A DNA stretch of 64,000 nucleotides from Verrucomicrobiales bacterium (GTDB lineage: Bacteria > Verrucomicrobiota > Verrucomicrobiia > Verrucomicrobiales > SLCJ01), in the NCBI GenBank assembly GCA_024636835.1, contig JAGXGH010000139.1:1-64000 (forward strand). The letters are read 5' to 3'. The notes under the pieces were generated by a model. The model saw only the letters and a list, made by a program, of their open reading frames with translations. It was not told the origin of the DNA and made no database searches. Positions 49,166 to 57,436 of this stretch are shown one piece after another. The translations under genes were made by a program, and so were the position numbers. Position 1 is the first letter of the stretch, and each line of letters starts with the position of its first letter.

Positions 49166-50074
49166 CTATGCGGGATGGCGTATCCCAGTAGGTTCCGGCT
49201 CGCTAGCGTCAACCAACGTATGGCCAACGAATCCCCACAAGGTCTCACCGAACTCTTCCCGCGCGCGCTGGACTAATCCCTCGCCTCCGTGCTGCTGTGC
49301 GAGGACAACTAACATGGTCGAGCCCGAGCCAGACATCAACGCGGCATGCGTTTCTGGCTGAGCAAGCAACCACATTTTCATATCCGCCAAGGCTGGAAAT
49401 TTCTCAAAGACAGGGCGCTCCAAACTATTAACCATCGCCCCCCACGGACAAATTTGCGGGGCGTATAACACGCCGGGCGTTTCCTTCGAATCCGCCCATC
49501 CTCGATAGGCCGACGGGGTTTCCACGCCAAATTTCGGCTTCAGCAGAACGATGGGCAGTTCCCATTCGAAGTTGATGCGCTCGACGATCTCACCGCGGCC
49601 AGAGACCTCGCACGGTTGGTTGAAGAGAAAGAAAGGCACGTCACTCCCGACACCTGCTGCGATTTCCGCCAACTCATCATTGGTCAATCCTGCCTTCGTC
49701 AGATGGTTCAGACCGTGCAGAGTCTGCGCCGCGTCGGAACTACCACCACCTAGTCCTGCACCGCTGGGAACTCTCTTCGTCAGCTCGATAGAAAAATCGA
49801 TGTCCTTGCCCGTGCGATCCGAAAATGCATTCGCCGCCTTGACGACCAAGTTATCCGGCCCGGTCGGAAGATCAGCCCCAGCCACTTTCAATGAAATCCC
49901 ATCGCCATTTGCGGCGGGAAAAAATGCCAGCTTATCAAAGAGAGAAACCATCACCATCCGCGAGCGAATCTCATGAAACCCATCATCACGTTTCCCCAAC
50001 ACTTCAAGGTCGAGGTTCACCTTCGCATAGCAACGAAGGTTCAAGACGGGAGAATTTTGTTCGGTTGATGTCAT
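49166..50074 (-). CDS. ispE: 4-diphosphocytidyl-2-C-methyl-D-erythritol kinase
   Basis: Fourth step of the MEP isoprenoid pathway. About 302 residues. GHMP-kinase motifs: YAKVNLDLEVLGKRDDGFHE (family start with catalytic Lys), VPSGAGLGGGSSDAA (ATP loop) and MSGSGSTMLVV. ATG 50074 begins MTSTEQ, a family-like start; the longer reading from GTG 50134 adds 20 unlike residues. The 260-bp gap to vapB holds one small hairpin (GAGTG/CACTC near 49024) and nothing else recognised. Confidence 0.95.
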   Translation of the reverse strand: MTSTEQNSPVLNLRCYAKVNLDLEVLGKRDDGFHEIRSRMVMVSLFDKLAFFPAANGDGISLKVAGADLPTGPDNLVVKAANAFSDRTGKDIDFSIELTKRVPSGAGLGGGSSDAAQTLHGLNHLTKAGLTNDELAEIAAGVGSDVPFFLFNQPCEVSGRGEIVERINFEWELPIVLLKPKFGVETPSAYRGWADSKETPGVLYAPQICPWGAMVNSLERPVFEKFPALADMKMWLLAQPETHAALMSGSGSTMLVVLAQQHGGEGLVQRAREEFGETLWGFVGHTLVDASEPEPTGIRHPA

Positions 50075-50140
50075 CGCAGAAACCCTTGCTCGATTTCCCC
50101 TCTCACTCAAGTAGCGATCACAGCCATCAGCCACCTGATG

Positions 50141-51913
50141 TCATATTCCTTCGCCTCTGCGGAATCGGATCAATCGCCGCTCCTCCTCGATCTCATCCTC
50201 GCCAAAGCCAAGCTCGCGCATCGAGCTACGTATCATCCGCATTGCAGATTCGGCCTCGTCGTGAACAATCCCTTCCTCACCCATCGACTGCAGCTTCGCT
50301 ACATCACTGGCAAAGCGTGCTCGACACAGAATCGCAATACCCGGATTTGCTTCCCGCGCCTGATGAATCGCTACCTGCCCAACTTCCAGCGCAGGGAACG
50401 TGATCGCCAACATGCGCGCGCGCGCTATCCCGGCGAGTTGCAGGGTTTCAGGCTGCGCGACATCGGCAAAAAGCGCAACACGACCAAGACGTTTCAACTC
50501 CATCACCGTCTCCGCATTCAACTCGATAATCACTCGTGCCACCCCCGCTCGCTCGAGAGCTTCGTCCAATTGACGGCCAACCGGGCCATAACCGCAAATG
50601 ATCACATGATCACGTAGATCGCTGAGAATTTCGGCATGCTCACCCGCCTTGGAACGGCCCTCGTCACCGAACAGTTTCTTATCTTCCATCCAACGGGAGA
50701 TCCGAGGGGCTCCCTTCATCATGATTGGCACTGCTGCCATGGTTAGTGCAGTGGTAATCAGGAAAAATTGCTCATCGGCTGGAGACAAGGCCCCAAGCTT
50801 CAGCGCTTGGTTCACCAGCACCAAGGAAAATTCACCAATACTCGCTAAACCCATCGCCGCCTGCACCGTAGGGCGTATCGCAAAACCAAGAAACCGCCCG
50901 GCAATCAGTGTGATGACGAACTTCACGACCAACACAGCGATCCCCCACCCCACGAAAAAATACCAGCGCTCGAGCAGCAAGCCACCGTCTATCAACATTC
51001 CCACCGACACAAAAAACAGCGTGAGAAACAGATCTTTGAACGGCAGGACGTCGGCGAGAATCCGGTGACTATAGACCGATCCGCTCACCACCAATCCCGC
51101 AACAAAAGCACCCATCGCCAAACTCAAATCGAGCAGATAGCCGATCGTCGCCACGCCGACACAAAGACCGACAACCGTCAAGGTGAAGAGCTCACGACTG
51201 CGCACCGCACTGACCCGTCGCAAGATTGGCGGCACCATAAAACGCGTCATCACCCAGCCAAATACCAGGAATAACAGTGCCTTAAGAAGCGCCAACGAGA
51301 GATCGAGCGTCATGCTTCCCATTCCCTCACTCGCGCCTTGGATCAGCACAGGAAGCAGCACAATCACCACCACCACGAGAAGGTCTTGGAAGATCGCGAT
51401 ACCAATCGTTAGTTTTGCGCCGGGTGATGCCAGTTGCCCCGAATCCTGGAAGATTTTCAAGCTCAACGCCGTCGATGAGAGCGCGATCATAAACCCAATC
51501 AGCACCGATTCATTGAACGGAAAACCGATGGCTAGCGCGACACCCGATGCAATCACGTTCACACAAAGCACCTCAATCGTTCCTCCAATCATCGCCACCC
51601 TTCTCAGCCTTTTGATCTCATTGAATGAGAACTCAATTCCCAGGGTGAACATCAGCAGCACCACTCCGATCTCCGCCAAGGAATCGATCACATGTTCCGC
51701 ATCCTCGAGATCCAACAAGTCCAACACGCCTGAGTTTGCGATCAGCAAGCCACACAGCAGATACCCAGTAAGAAACGACTGCCGGAATCGATGGAAAATC
51801 AGCGATACAATCACCGCAAAGCCCAACACCATCGACAACACCCCAAAAACTGGGGCGACATTACTCGCTCCAGCGGCAAGAAAAGTGTTCAGACTATTGA
51901 GTTGTTCCAGCAT
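50141..51913 (-). CDS. Kef-type monovalent cation/H+ antiporter (CPA2) with RCK domain
   Basis: 590 residues. Residues about 15-410 form a 12-13-TM CPA2 exchanger (LMFTLGIEFSFNEIKRLRR, LDLSLAMGAFVAGLVVSGS). Residues about 440-560 form a cytoplasmic TrkA-N/RCK NAD-binding domain (DHVIICGYGPVGRQL). Probably K+ or Na+/H+ exchange. It ends 66 bp before the ispE start on the same strand; no KefF-like accessory gene adjoins. Confidence 0.93.
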   Translation of the reverse strand: MLEQLNSLNTFLAAGASNVAPVFGVLSMVLGFAVIVSLIFHRFRQSFLTGYLLCGLLIANSGVLDLLDLEDAEHVIDSLAEIGVVLLMFTLGIEFSFNEIKRLRRVAMIGGTIEVLCVNVIASGVALAIGFPFNESVLIGFMIALSSTALSLKIFQDSGQLASPGAKLTIGIAIFQDLLVVVVIVLLPVLIQGASEGMGSMTLDLSLALLKALLFLVFGWVMTRFMVPPILRRVSAVRSRELFTLTVVGLCVGVATIGYLLDLSLAMGAFVAGLVVSGSVYSHRILADVLPFKDLFLTLFFVSVGMLIDGGLLLERWYFFVGWGIAVLVVKFVITLIAGRFLGFAIRPTVQAAMGLASIGEFSLVLVNQALKLGALSPADEQFFLITTALTMAAVPIMMKGAPRISRWMEDKKLFGDEGRSKAGEHAEILSDLRDHVIICGYGPVGRQLDEALERAGVARVIIELNAETVMELKRLGRVALFADVAQPETLQLAGIARARMLAITFPALEVGQVAIHQAREANPGIAILCRARFASDVAKLQSMGEEGIVHDEAESAMRMIRSSMRELGFGEDEIEEERRLIRFRRGEGI

Positions 51914-52152
51914 CTGACTCTACCATTGCAGAATCTATCCTTCCTCGCCAAACTATCAGGTGACGAATCTCAATTTTTTTTACCCTCTCCATGTCCGCCG
52001 ACACTCAACCACAGCGAACAAACTATAGTGAGATTCCTCCTCCTCCAAGATCATGGCGCTATCGTCTAGTGCGCCTCGCTCTTATATTTCTCGCCATTCT
52101 CGTAAAGTAGTCGTTCACAGGCAGTCGCGCCGATGGCACTTATAAAAAATAG

Positions 52153-52232
52153 GGAGAGCCATCCTTCTAGGTGGCTTGGATGGTGAACGAACTAACCATA
52201 CCACTCGCAGCCAGCTGGAAGCGTGGCTCTCC
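52153..52232. repeat. Short inverted-repeat element
   Basis: Arms 52153-52175 and 52210-52232 pair at about 19 of 23 positions (outer ends GGAGAGCCA / TGGCTCTCC). No ORF. It lies in the 397-bp gap 51914-52310, which otherwise holds only the heptamer array below and nothing assignable. Confidence 0.65.
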
Positions 52233-52277
52233 ATAAGGCCAGCCGCCACCCACCACGGCGCAGCCGCACTCCCCCTT

Positions 52278-52305
52278 GCTACTATCTACCTGCTACCCGC
52301 TACTC
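52278..52305. repeat. Heptamer array, 4 units
   Basis: GCTACTA, TCTACCT, GCTACCC, GCTACTC in unbroken 7-nt register, ending 5 bp before the folE2 stop codon. Confidence 0.65.
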
Positions 52306-52310
52306 CCCCC

Positions 52311-53102
52311 CTACCAATCCCCATCGCGCGACCATTCGACTTCCGCAAACGCGTTATGATTATGGATCGACTCGAAGTTCTCCGCCTCGACGCGGAACCA
52401 TGAAATATTTTCATCGCCACGCGACCTCACCGCGACATTGCGCACGAGGTCTTCGACGAAAACCGGATTGTCGTAAGCAATTTCCGTTACAGCCTTTTCA
52501 TCGGGACGCTTGAGAGCCGCGTATAGTTCACAGCTTGCTGACTGTTCGACAACGCGGATCAGATCTTCAATCCAGATTGGTTCATCAAAACGAACGGAAT
52601 ACGTCACGATGCCGCGTTGGTTATGCGCTCCTCGCTCACTGATTGCCTTCGAGCACGGGCAAAGAGTTGCCACTGGCACAGCAACAGTGACGATCAAGTC
52701 CATCTCGTCCTTGGTCGCCTCAACGGTAAACTTCACCTCGTAGTCGAGCATACCCGGCGCACCGGTAACCGGCGCTTTCTTCTCGATGAAATAGGCGAAG
52801 GAAAACTCCACATGCGCGCGCTCTGCATCCAGACGTCCGAGTAATTGCTGAGGAATCCGACGAATATCGCGCACACTCAGCTCCGGGCCATGCGCGTTGA
52901 GCGTCTCGATAAACCGACTCATGTGCGTGCCCTTGTAGTTGTGGGGCAGATCGACAGCCAACGAAACGGTCGCCACGGTGTGTTGCAGCGCATCCTTCTT
53001 GTCACGAATCCTGACAGGAAAGCGCAGTGCCCTCACTCCCACTCGTTTAATAGGCACTCCACGTGGGTCCACTTCGTTCTGCGTATCCTTCAGCTCTTTC
53101 AT
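52311..53102 (-). CDS. folE2: GTP cyclohydrolase IB (FolE2)
   Basis: Makes 7,8-dihydroneopterin triphosphate from GTP for folate or queuosine. 263 residues. FolE2 signatures: PIKRVGVRALRFPV, SLAVDLPHNYKGTHMSRFIE, and the metal/catalytic Cys in TLCPCSKAISERGAHNQR. ATG 53102 (MKELKDTQNEVDPRG) is the family-like start; the ORF extends upstream to 53207 with unsupported residues. Divergent from dus. Confidence 0.95.
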   Translation of the reverse strand: MKELKDTQNEVDPRGVPIKRVGVRALRFPVRIRDKKDALQHTVATVSLAVDLPHNYKGTHMSRFIETLNAHGPELSVRDIRRIPQQLLGRLDAERAHVEFSFAYFIEKKAPVTGAPGMLDYEVKFTVEATKDEMDLIVTVAVPVATLCPCSKAISERGAHNQRGIVTYSVRFDEPIWIEDLIRVVEQSASCELYAALKRPDEKAVTEIAYDNPVFVEDLVRNVAVRSRGDENISWFRVEAENFESIHNHNAFAEVEWSRDGDW

Positions 53103-53232
53103 GCGATGGCTGCAAACTTCAACCCGCATCGCCCCACCGTCAACCAACCAAACTACAAGCACGAAACTAGACATAGCATGCACCCGCTTTGCATTTGATC
53201 GCATCAATGATCCGACGCACAGTCGTCACTTC

Positions 53233-54279
53233 ATGCGCGATCTCCTTCCAGCTGACCGACCAGTGCTCATTCTTGCACCCATGCAAGACGTGACGGACTT
53301 GCCGTTCCTCAAGATCATGGCGGAAATCGGCGGCGCAGATGTTTACGTGACCGAATATTTTCGCGTCCATCCCGACTACAAACCGCACCCCTGGACACTC
53401 CGATCAATCGACGAAAACCCCACGGGAAAGCCCATCTTCGCTCAAATGATCGGCAATGACATCCCGTCACTCACCCGCACTGCGAAGCAACTCATGGAGC
53501 ACGATGTGGCAGGGATAGACCTCAACCTCGGCTGCCCGTCACCCACCGTTTATCGAAAATGTGCTGGTGGCGGGCTTCTTCGCGAGCCCCAACGCATCGA
53601 CCGAATTCTCGGTGCACTCCGCGATACTGTAGACGGACGTTTCACGGTAAAGACCCGACTCGGATTCGACTCTCCCGATGAGTTCGAAACCCTTCTCCAC
53701 ATTTTTGCCAAACACGATATTGACGCGCTGACCATTCACGCTCGAACGGTTGTCGAACGCTACCAGACCGCGATTCATCCAGAGCACATCAAAGCCGCCG
53801 TCGACCGCCTCAACTGCCCGGTGATCGCTAACGGTAACGTGGTCGATGTTGCCACAGGCCAGCAACTCCTCCAACTCACTGGTGCAGCAGGTTTGATGCT
53901 CGGTCGCGGCGCGATCCGCTATCCATGGATCTTCGACCAATTTCGTGCACTGGCTGCGGGTAGCGACCCGCCGCAACCAGTCGGTCGAGATCTACTCCGC
54001 TACATCCAACGCCTCTGGGAGGAAACCTCCGCGAAATTTCAACCCGAGCGTTTCAACCCAACCAACCACGTATCGAAGATGAAGAAATATGTGGTTTTTA
54101 TCGCCCAGGGCGTTCCCGGCACCTTCGAGAACGACATTCGCCGCGTGAAGGAGAAGGACGCCTTCTTCGACCTCTGCCACCAGCATCTCGACAACGATAG
54201 GCCATTAGTGACACAACCACCGAGCGACTCGAAGCTCTTTTGTGGGTTCACCGATTTGCTTGATGGCACCGGGCACTAG
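53233..54279 (+). CDS. dus: tRNA-dihydrouridine synthase
   Basis: FMN enzyme reducing uridine to dihydrouridine in tRNA. 348 residues. APMQDVTDLPFLKIM (FMN), IDLNLGCPSPTVYRKCAGGGLL with the catalytic Cys, TVKTRLGFDSP, LTIHARTV and VIANGNVVD are family motifs. The start ATG 53233 is chosen because conserved residues begin about 10 later; the ORF from 52939 is antisense to folE2 and rejected as an N-terminal extension. Confidence 0.94.
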   Translation: MRDLLPADRPVLILAPMQDVTDLPFLKIMAEIGGADVYVTEYFRVHPDYKPHPWTLRSIDENPTGKPIFAQMIGNDIPSLTRTAKQLMEHDVAGIDLNLGCPSPTVYRKCAGGGLLREPQRIDRILGALRDTVDGRFTVKTRLGFDSPDEFETLLHIFAKHDIDALTIHARTVVERYQTAIHPEHIKAAVDRLNCPVIANGNVVDVATGQQLLQLTGAAGLMLGRGAIRYPWIFDQFRALAAGSDPPQPVGRDLLRYIQRLWEETSAKFQPERFNPTNHVSKMKKYVVFIAQGVPGTFENDIRRVKEKDAFFDLCHQHLDNDRPLVTQPPSDSKLFCGFTDLLDGTGH

Positions 54280-54284
54280 ACCCT

Positions 54285-54389
54285 CAGTTTTCAGTTTTCA
54301 GTTTTCAGTTTTCAGTTTTCAGGCTTTAGGCTTTAGGCTTCAGGCTTCAGGCTTCAGGCTTCAGGTATCGGTCAATGGTCAATGGTCAA
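54285..54389. repeat. Long heptamer array: 15 in-register units of changing sequence
   Basis: Fifteen consecutive 7-mers: CAGTTTT x5, then CAGGCTT/TAGGCTT x6, CAGGTAT, then CGGTCAA/TGGTCAA x3. The 7-nt phase is never lost although the unit changes stepwise. It starts 5 bp after the dus stop. Confidence 0.95.
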
Positions 54390-54418
54390 TGACGCTGGCA
54401 CAGACATTTGCAAATACA

Positions 54419-54464
54419 GCCCCAACGGGGCGTCACATACCAGCCCAGGGCAATGCCCTGGGCT
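54419..54464. repeat. REP-like twin hairpins
   Basis: GCCCC-aac-GGGGC (54419-54431) followed by the perfect palindrome AGCCCAGGGC-aat-GCCCTGGGCT (54442-54464). This looks like a REP/BIME unit of the kind moved by RAYT transposases (inference); no such transposase gene lies in the window. Confidence 0.75.
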
Positions 54465-54562
54465 CTCTCATCAACCAATCCAGGCCAAGCCAACACCGCC
54501 CGCAACAACAATTCCCCCACCCGCAGGCCGCTCTAAAACCCCCGACCCGATACTGCTATCCA

Positions 54563-54590
54563 CCTAAAACATAACACCTAAAACCTAACA
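54563..54590. repeat. Heptamer array, 4 units
   Basis: CCTAAAA, CATAACA, CCTAAAA, CCTAACA in 7-nt register, ending 20 bp before the stop of the membrane protein gene. The rest of 54280-54610 has no other recognised content. Confidence 0.75.
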
Positions 54591-54610
54591 CAGACCGCCG
54601 CCCAGCGACC

Positions 54611-55123
54611 TCAAAAGACTTCCTGCTCTCTCCGCTTCCGCACAAGCCTCCTTCTATACGCCTCGATCAACGCGCCAGGTCCTTCCGTGAGCCACCAATA
54701 GATTCCCAATGGTATCGACAGATAGAGAATGAAATTCTTCAGAACCTCCCATCCTGAAGACATTGGAGAGGTCGTCATAGATTCCACGAAGCCGAAATAC
54801 CAAAGATAGCTCAGGAAGAACCCACACACAAAGACGATCGGGATCGCTGCAAGCTTACGCCACTTCAAGATGCGACAGCAAAGCGCACCAACCGCACACG
54901 CAGGAGCAAACACTCCCCATCCAATCACGCTGCATCCCACGAGGATCAACAATGCGCCCACAGGATAAGCGGCTGGTCCACCGAGCCCTTGGTTGGTCAA
55001 TACGGCAAACATTAGCAGAACGAGATACAGCAAGACCCAAAGCACAGATCCCAAGATTATCGCAAGAATCACCGCAAGCAGATGACGTAGGACAAAGATG
55101 ATTATGGTGATCAAGGATTTCAT
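54611..55123 (-). CDS. Hypothetical four-TM membrane protein
   Basis: 170 residues with four hydrophobic segments (about 4-45, 50-78, 90-112, 130-148) and a basic C-terminal tail (EAYRRRLVRKRREQEVF). The family is not recognised. It stands with the next gene between repeat arrays and the ribosomal terminator. The 160-bp gap upstream shows nothing recognisable. Confidence 0.65.
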   Translation of the reverse strand: MKSLITIIIFVLRHLLAVILAIILGSVLWVLLYLVLLMFAVLTNQGLGGPAAYPVGALLILVGCSVIGWGVFAPACAVGALCCRILKWRKLAAIPIVFVCGFFLSYLWYFGFVESMTTSPMSSGWEVLKNFILYLSIPLGIYWWLTEGPGALIEAYRRRLVRKRREQEVF

Positions 55124-55284
55124 TCTTGGTCTATTACCCAGGGAGTCTCTACCGATTGATTTAAATTACCTATCAGAGCTATACATTTTAGCAGTCAGAT
55201 CCATCAACCTACTACAAATCGACTATCACGAACAACCCCTCCCAAAAAACAATCACAGGTTGGCTAGACCTATACACCTCGTTC

Positions 55285-55935
55285 CTAAGTATTACTATTG
55301 ATGAACCAAACCAGTCCTTCATCAAGATCCACCACAAAGAAATCAATATCTGACGGTCTGCGATAATTACCGAACTCGTCTTCCCATGTTGTGACATTAG
55401 CTATGTAAGCATAGAAACAGCGTTCTCCGCCTATGGATTTCCTTAGCTTTTTGGTCAGTTCCTCTTCGCCGTCTAGCGCGAAATCAACATAGTCTCTGCT
55501 AGATGGGGCAATGGGACCGTTTCTCCAATGTCCGATTTCCTCCCAATCACTTCGGTACCAAGGACGCTTCGGGTATTCGGTTCTTAACTCGTCGTCCGAG
55601 TTCTCGAATCGCTCACGAATGGAATCGGGCAATTCAAAGACGGAGATAGAAAATCCATCGCCGGTAAACGACCTCTCAGTCTCATGGCTATCTCTTGCCG
55701 ATATAAAAAATGCCCAGGCATCAAAGCGCCTACTATCTCTGACAAGATTTTCCAACAAGCTCGCAGGAAAACTAACCAGATAAAGTGCCGCAACAATCAA
55801 TAGCGGCATATAAACCTGCTTTGCCAATTTTCGCCATTTACGACGAAACGCCGTCACGATCATCCAAATCAGATACGGAATGCATCCAATAAGCATCAGC
55901 ATCATGATAAAGGCAAAAGCGTATCTGGTGATCAT
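55285..55935 (-). CDS. Hypothetical membrane protein with soluble C-terminal domain
   Basis: 216 residues: two N-terminal TM helices (about 5-28, 42-63), then a polar domain with SFTGDGFSISVFELPDSI and a C-terminal stretch DIDFFVVDLDEGLVWFINSN. The family is not recognised. It begins about 35 bp downstream of the ribosomal operon terminator, so it needs its own promoter. Confidence 0.65.
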   Translation of the reverse strand: MITRYAFAFIMMLMLIGCIPYLIWMIVTAFRRKWRKLAKQVYMPLLIVAALYLVSFPASLLENLVRDSRRFDAWAFFISARDSHETERSFTGDGFSISVFELPDSIRERFENSDDELRTEYPKRPWYRSDWEEIGHWRNGPIAPSSRDYVDFALDGEEELTKKLRKSIGGERCFYAYIANVTTWEDEFGNYRRPSDIDFFVVDLDEGLVWFINSNT

Positions 55936-55970
55936 ATTTCAATGAGAAGTATCAAGATTTACGCCCACAA

Positions 55971-56004
55971 AAAAGCGCGCACACCTTTCGGCATCCGCGC
56001 TTTT
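55971..56004 (-). terminator. Rho-independent terminator of the ribosomal protein operon
   Basis: A 15-bp stem with one mismatch and a GAAA loop: AAAAGCGCG...CGCGCTTTT, followed on the minus strand by six Ts (the four in the stem included) then GTG. It lies about 165 nt after the rplX stop. Confidence 0.9.
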
Positions 56005-56033
56005 GAAAATTGATCGAATGATCAGCTGTCTTT

Positions 56034-56169
56034 ATACCAGCTTCGAGTTAAAGATGATTAACCTCCGCGCACAAGACGTTCTCGATTAAACAAATCCACG
56101 TCCACTTGTCAATCGCGTGCCGCGCAGCGGTTCTACGCGACGCATCAGATCATTATCAAGTTTTGGTAT
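56034..56169 (-). repeat. Dispersed intergenic repeat, copy 3 of 3 (with insert)
   Basis: 136 bp from ATACC to GGTAT, sharing AAAGATGA, GCGCACAAG, CAAATC, CATCAGATCATTA and the terminal hairpin with copies 1 and 2. About 31 extra bases, including CCGC-gca-GCGG, are inserted in the middle. Its edge touches the rplX stop codon. Confidence 0.7.
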
Positions 56170-56399
56170 TATTTCGCCAAACGAACGTTGGAGATGTGGA
56201 TGGTGCCTTCGCGGTCCACGATCCCACCGTCCTGGTTTTCCTGGGTCGGCTTCTGGTGCTTCTTCTGCATCGCTACGCCTTCAACGACGACGCGATCCTT
56301 GGAAGTAATCACTTCGATGACGGTGCCAGTGGCACCTTTGTCGTTACCGGCGATCACTTCGACGGTATCTCCTTTTTTGATTGCTACTTGTTTGCTCAT
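56169..56399 (-). CDS. rplX: 50S ribosomal protein L24
   Basis: 76 residues, at the short end for L24. KOW motif VAIKKGDTVEVIAGNDKGATGTV is clear, then VVVEGVAMQKKH. It nucleates 23S assembly. It is the last gene before the terminator; rplE does not follow. It begins 13 bp after rplN. Confidence 0.95.
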   Translation of the reverse strand: MSKQVAIKKGDTVEVIAGNDKGATGTVIEVITSKDRVVVEGVAMQKKHQKPTQENQDGGIVDREGTIHISNVRLAK

Positions 56400-56412
56400 A
56401 TCGGTATTCAGG

Positions 56413-56778
56413 TTAGAGCACCTCGGGTGCGAGGGAGACGATCTTCATGAAGTTCTTCTCACGAAGTTCACGGGCGACAGGTCCGAAAATACGGGTGCCT
56501 TTTGGGTTTCCATCTTTGTCGATGATGACGATCGCGTTGGTGTCAAAGCGAAGGGTCGAACCATCACCACGACGAATCGGGTAGGCGGTGCGAACCACAA
56601 CGGCACGAACAACCGCGCCTTTTTTGATATTGGCGGTAGGCGTAGCCTCGCGAATGTGTGCGGTGATCACATCACCGATACGTGCTTGGCGGGAGCGTTT
56701 ACCGATAACGCCGATCATTTTTGCGCTGCGTGCACCGGTGTTATCGGCTACGGCAACTTGAGATTCCATCTGAAGCAT
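56413..56778 (-). CDS. rplN: 50S ribosomal protein L14
   Basis: 121 residues. VAVADNTGARSAKMIGV and the conserved RRGDGSTLRFDTNAIVIID identify L14. An AAGGAG 9 nt upstream supports ATG 56778 (MLQMESQ). The 114-bp gap to rpsQ is longer than others in the operon. Confidence 0.97.
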   Translation of the reverse strand: MLQMESQVAVADNTGARSAKMIGVIGKRSRQARIGDVITAHIREATPTANIKKGAVVRAVVVRTAYPIRRGDGSTLRFDTNAIVIIDKDGNPKGTRIFGPVARELREKNFMKIVSLAPEVL

Positions 56779-56892
56779 AATCTATGTCTCCTTCTAGGGT
56801 AAATGTTGAGTTGGATTTTCGGGATGTAGTCTGCCACTCAGAATGAGCACGCATAACGTTCCCGGGTAAGTCCGGATTCTAAGGAAGTCTGC

Positions 56893-57174
56893 TTAGTGAG
56901 CGAGAACCTCGACCAAACGCCAGCGCTTGCTCTTGCTGATTGGACGACATTCGATGATACGAACTTTGTCACCAACGGTGGCTTCGCCCTTCTCATCATG
57001 CGCATAGAATTTCTTCGTGCGCTTAATGATCTTCTTGAATTTCGGGTGTGGCACGCGTGCGGTGTATTCCACGACGATGGTCTTCTCCATCTTATCGGAA
57101 ATAACAAGGCCCACGCGGGTCTTACGGAGTCCGCGGGATTGTTCCGTGGTTTCTGATTTGGTCTCTTCGCTCAT
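56893..57174 (-). CDS. rpsQ: 30S ribosomal protein S17
   Basis: 93 residues. GLRKTRVGLVISDKMEKTIV and the C-terminal VGDKVRIIECRPISKSKRW are S17 signatures. A longer than usual acidic N-terminus (MSEETKSETTEQS) precedes the core. It follows rpmC by 30 bp. Confidence 0.97.
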   Translation of the reverse strand: MSEETKSETTEQSRGLRKTRVGLVISDKMEKTIVVEYTARVPHPKFKKIIKRTKKFYAHDEKGEATVGDKVRIIECRPISKSKRWRLVEVLAH

Positions 57175-57204
57175 GGCAAATTTATCTAATTATTGGTTAG
57201 GCCC

Positions 57205-57399
57205 TTAGGCCTGTGCTGCACGCTCGGTGAGCAATGTCTCGATGCGTGCGACGGTGCGGCGCACCTCGCGGATGCGGGCGGTGTTTTCCAACTGCTCGCT
57301 GCTTTGCTGCATGCGAAGGTTGAACATTTCTTCTTTGAGATCGCGCTGCTGCTTATTGAGCTCGTCAACGGTCAGTTCCTTAAGTTCGGTCATTTTCAT
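57205..57399 (-). CDS. rpmC: 50S ribosomal protein L29
   Basis: 64 residues. MKMTELKELTVDELNKQQ and the LKEEMFNLRMQQ core identify L29. GAGGAG lies 9 nt upstream. Standard position between rplP and rpsQ. Confidence 0.97.
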   Translation of the reverse strand: MKMTELKELTVDELNKQQRDLKEEMFNLRMQQSSEQLENTARIREVRRTVARIETLLTERAAQA

Positions 57400-57436
57400 C
57401 TTTATATCTCCTCTTAGGGTCTAAGTGGTGGTCGGA

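Noticed and set aside
52939..53232. N-terminal extension of Dus
   Set aside because: It is antisense to folE2 and low in family-like residues; the conserved part starts at 53233.
54285..54389. CRISPR array
   Set aside because: Period is 7 nt with no spacers and no cas genes; it is a simple tandem repeat.
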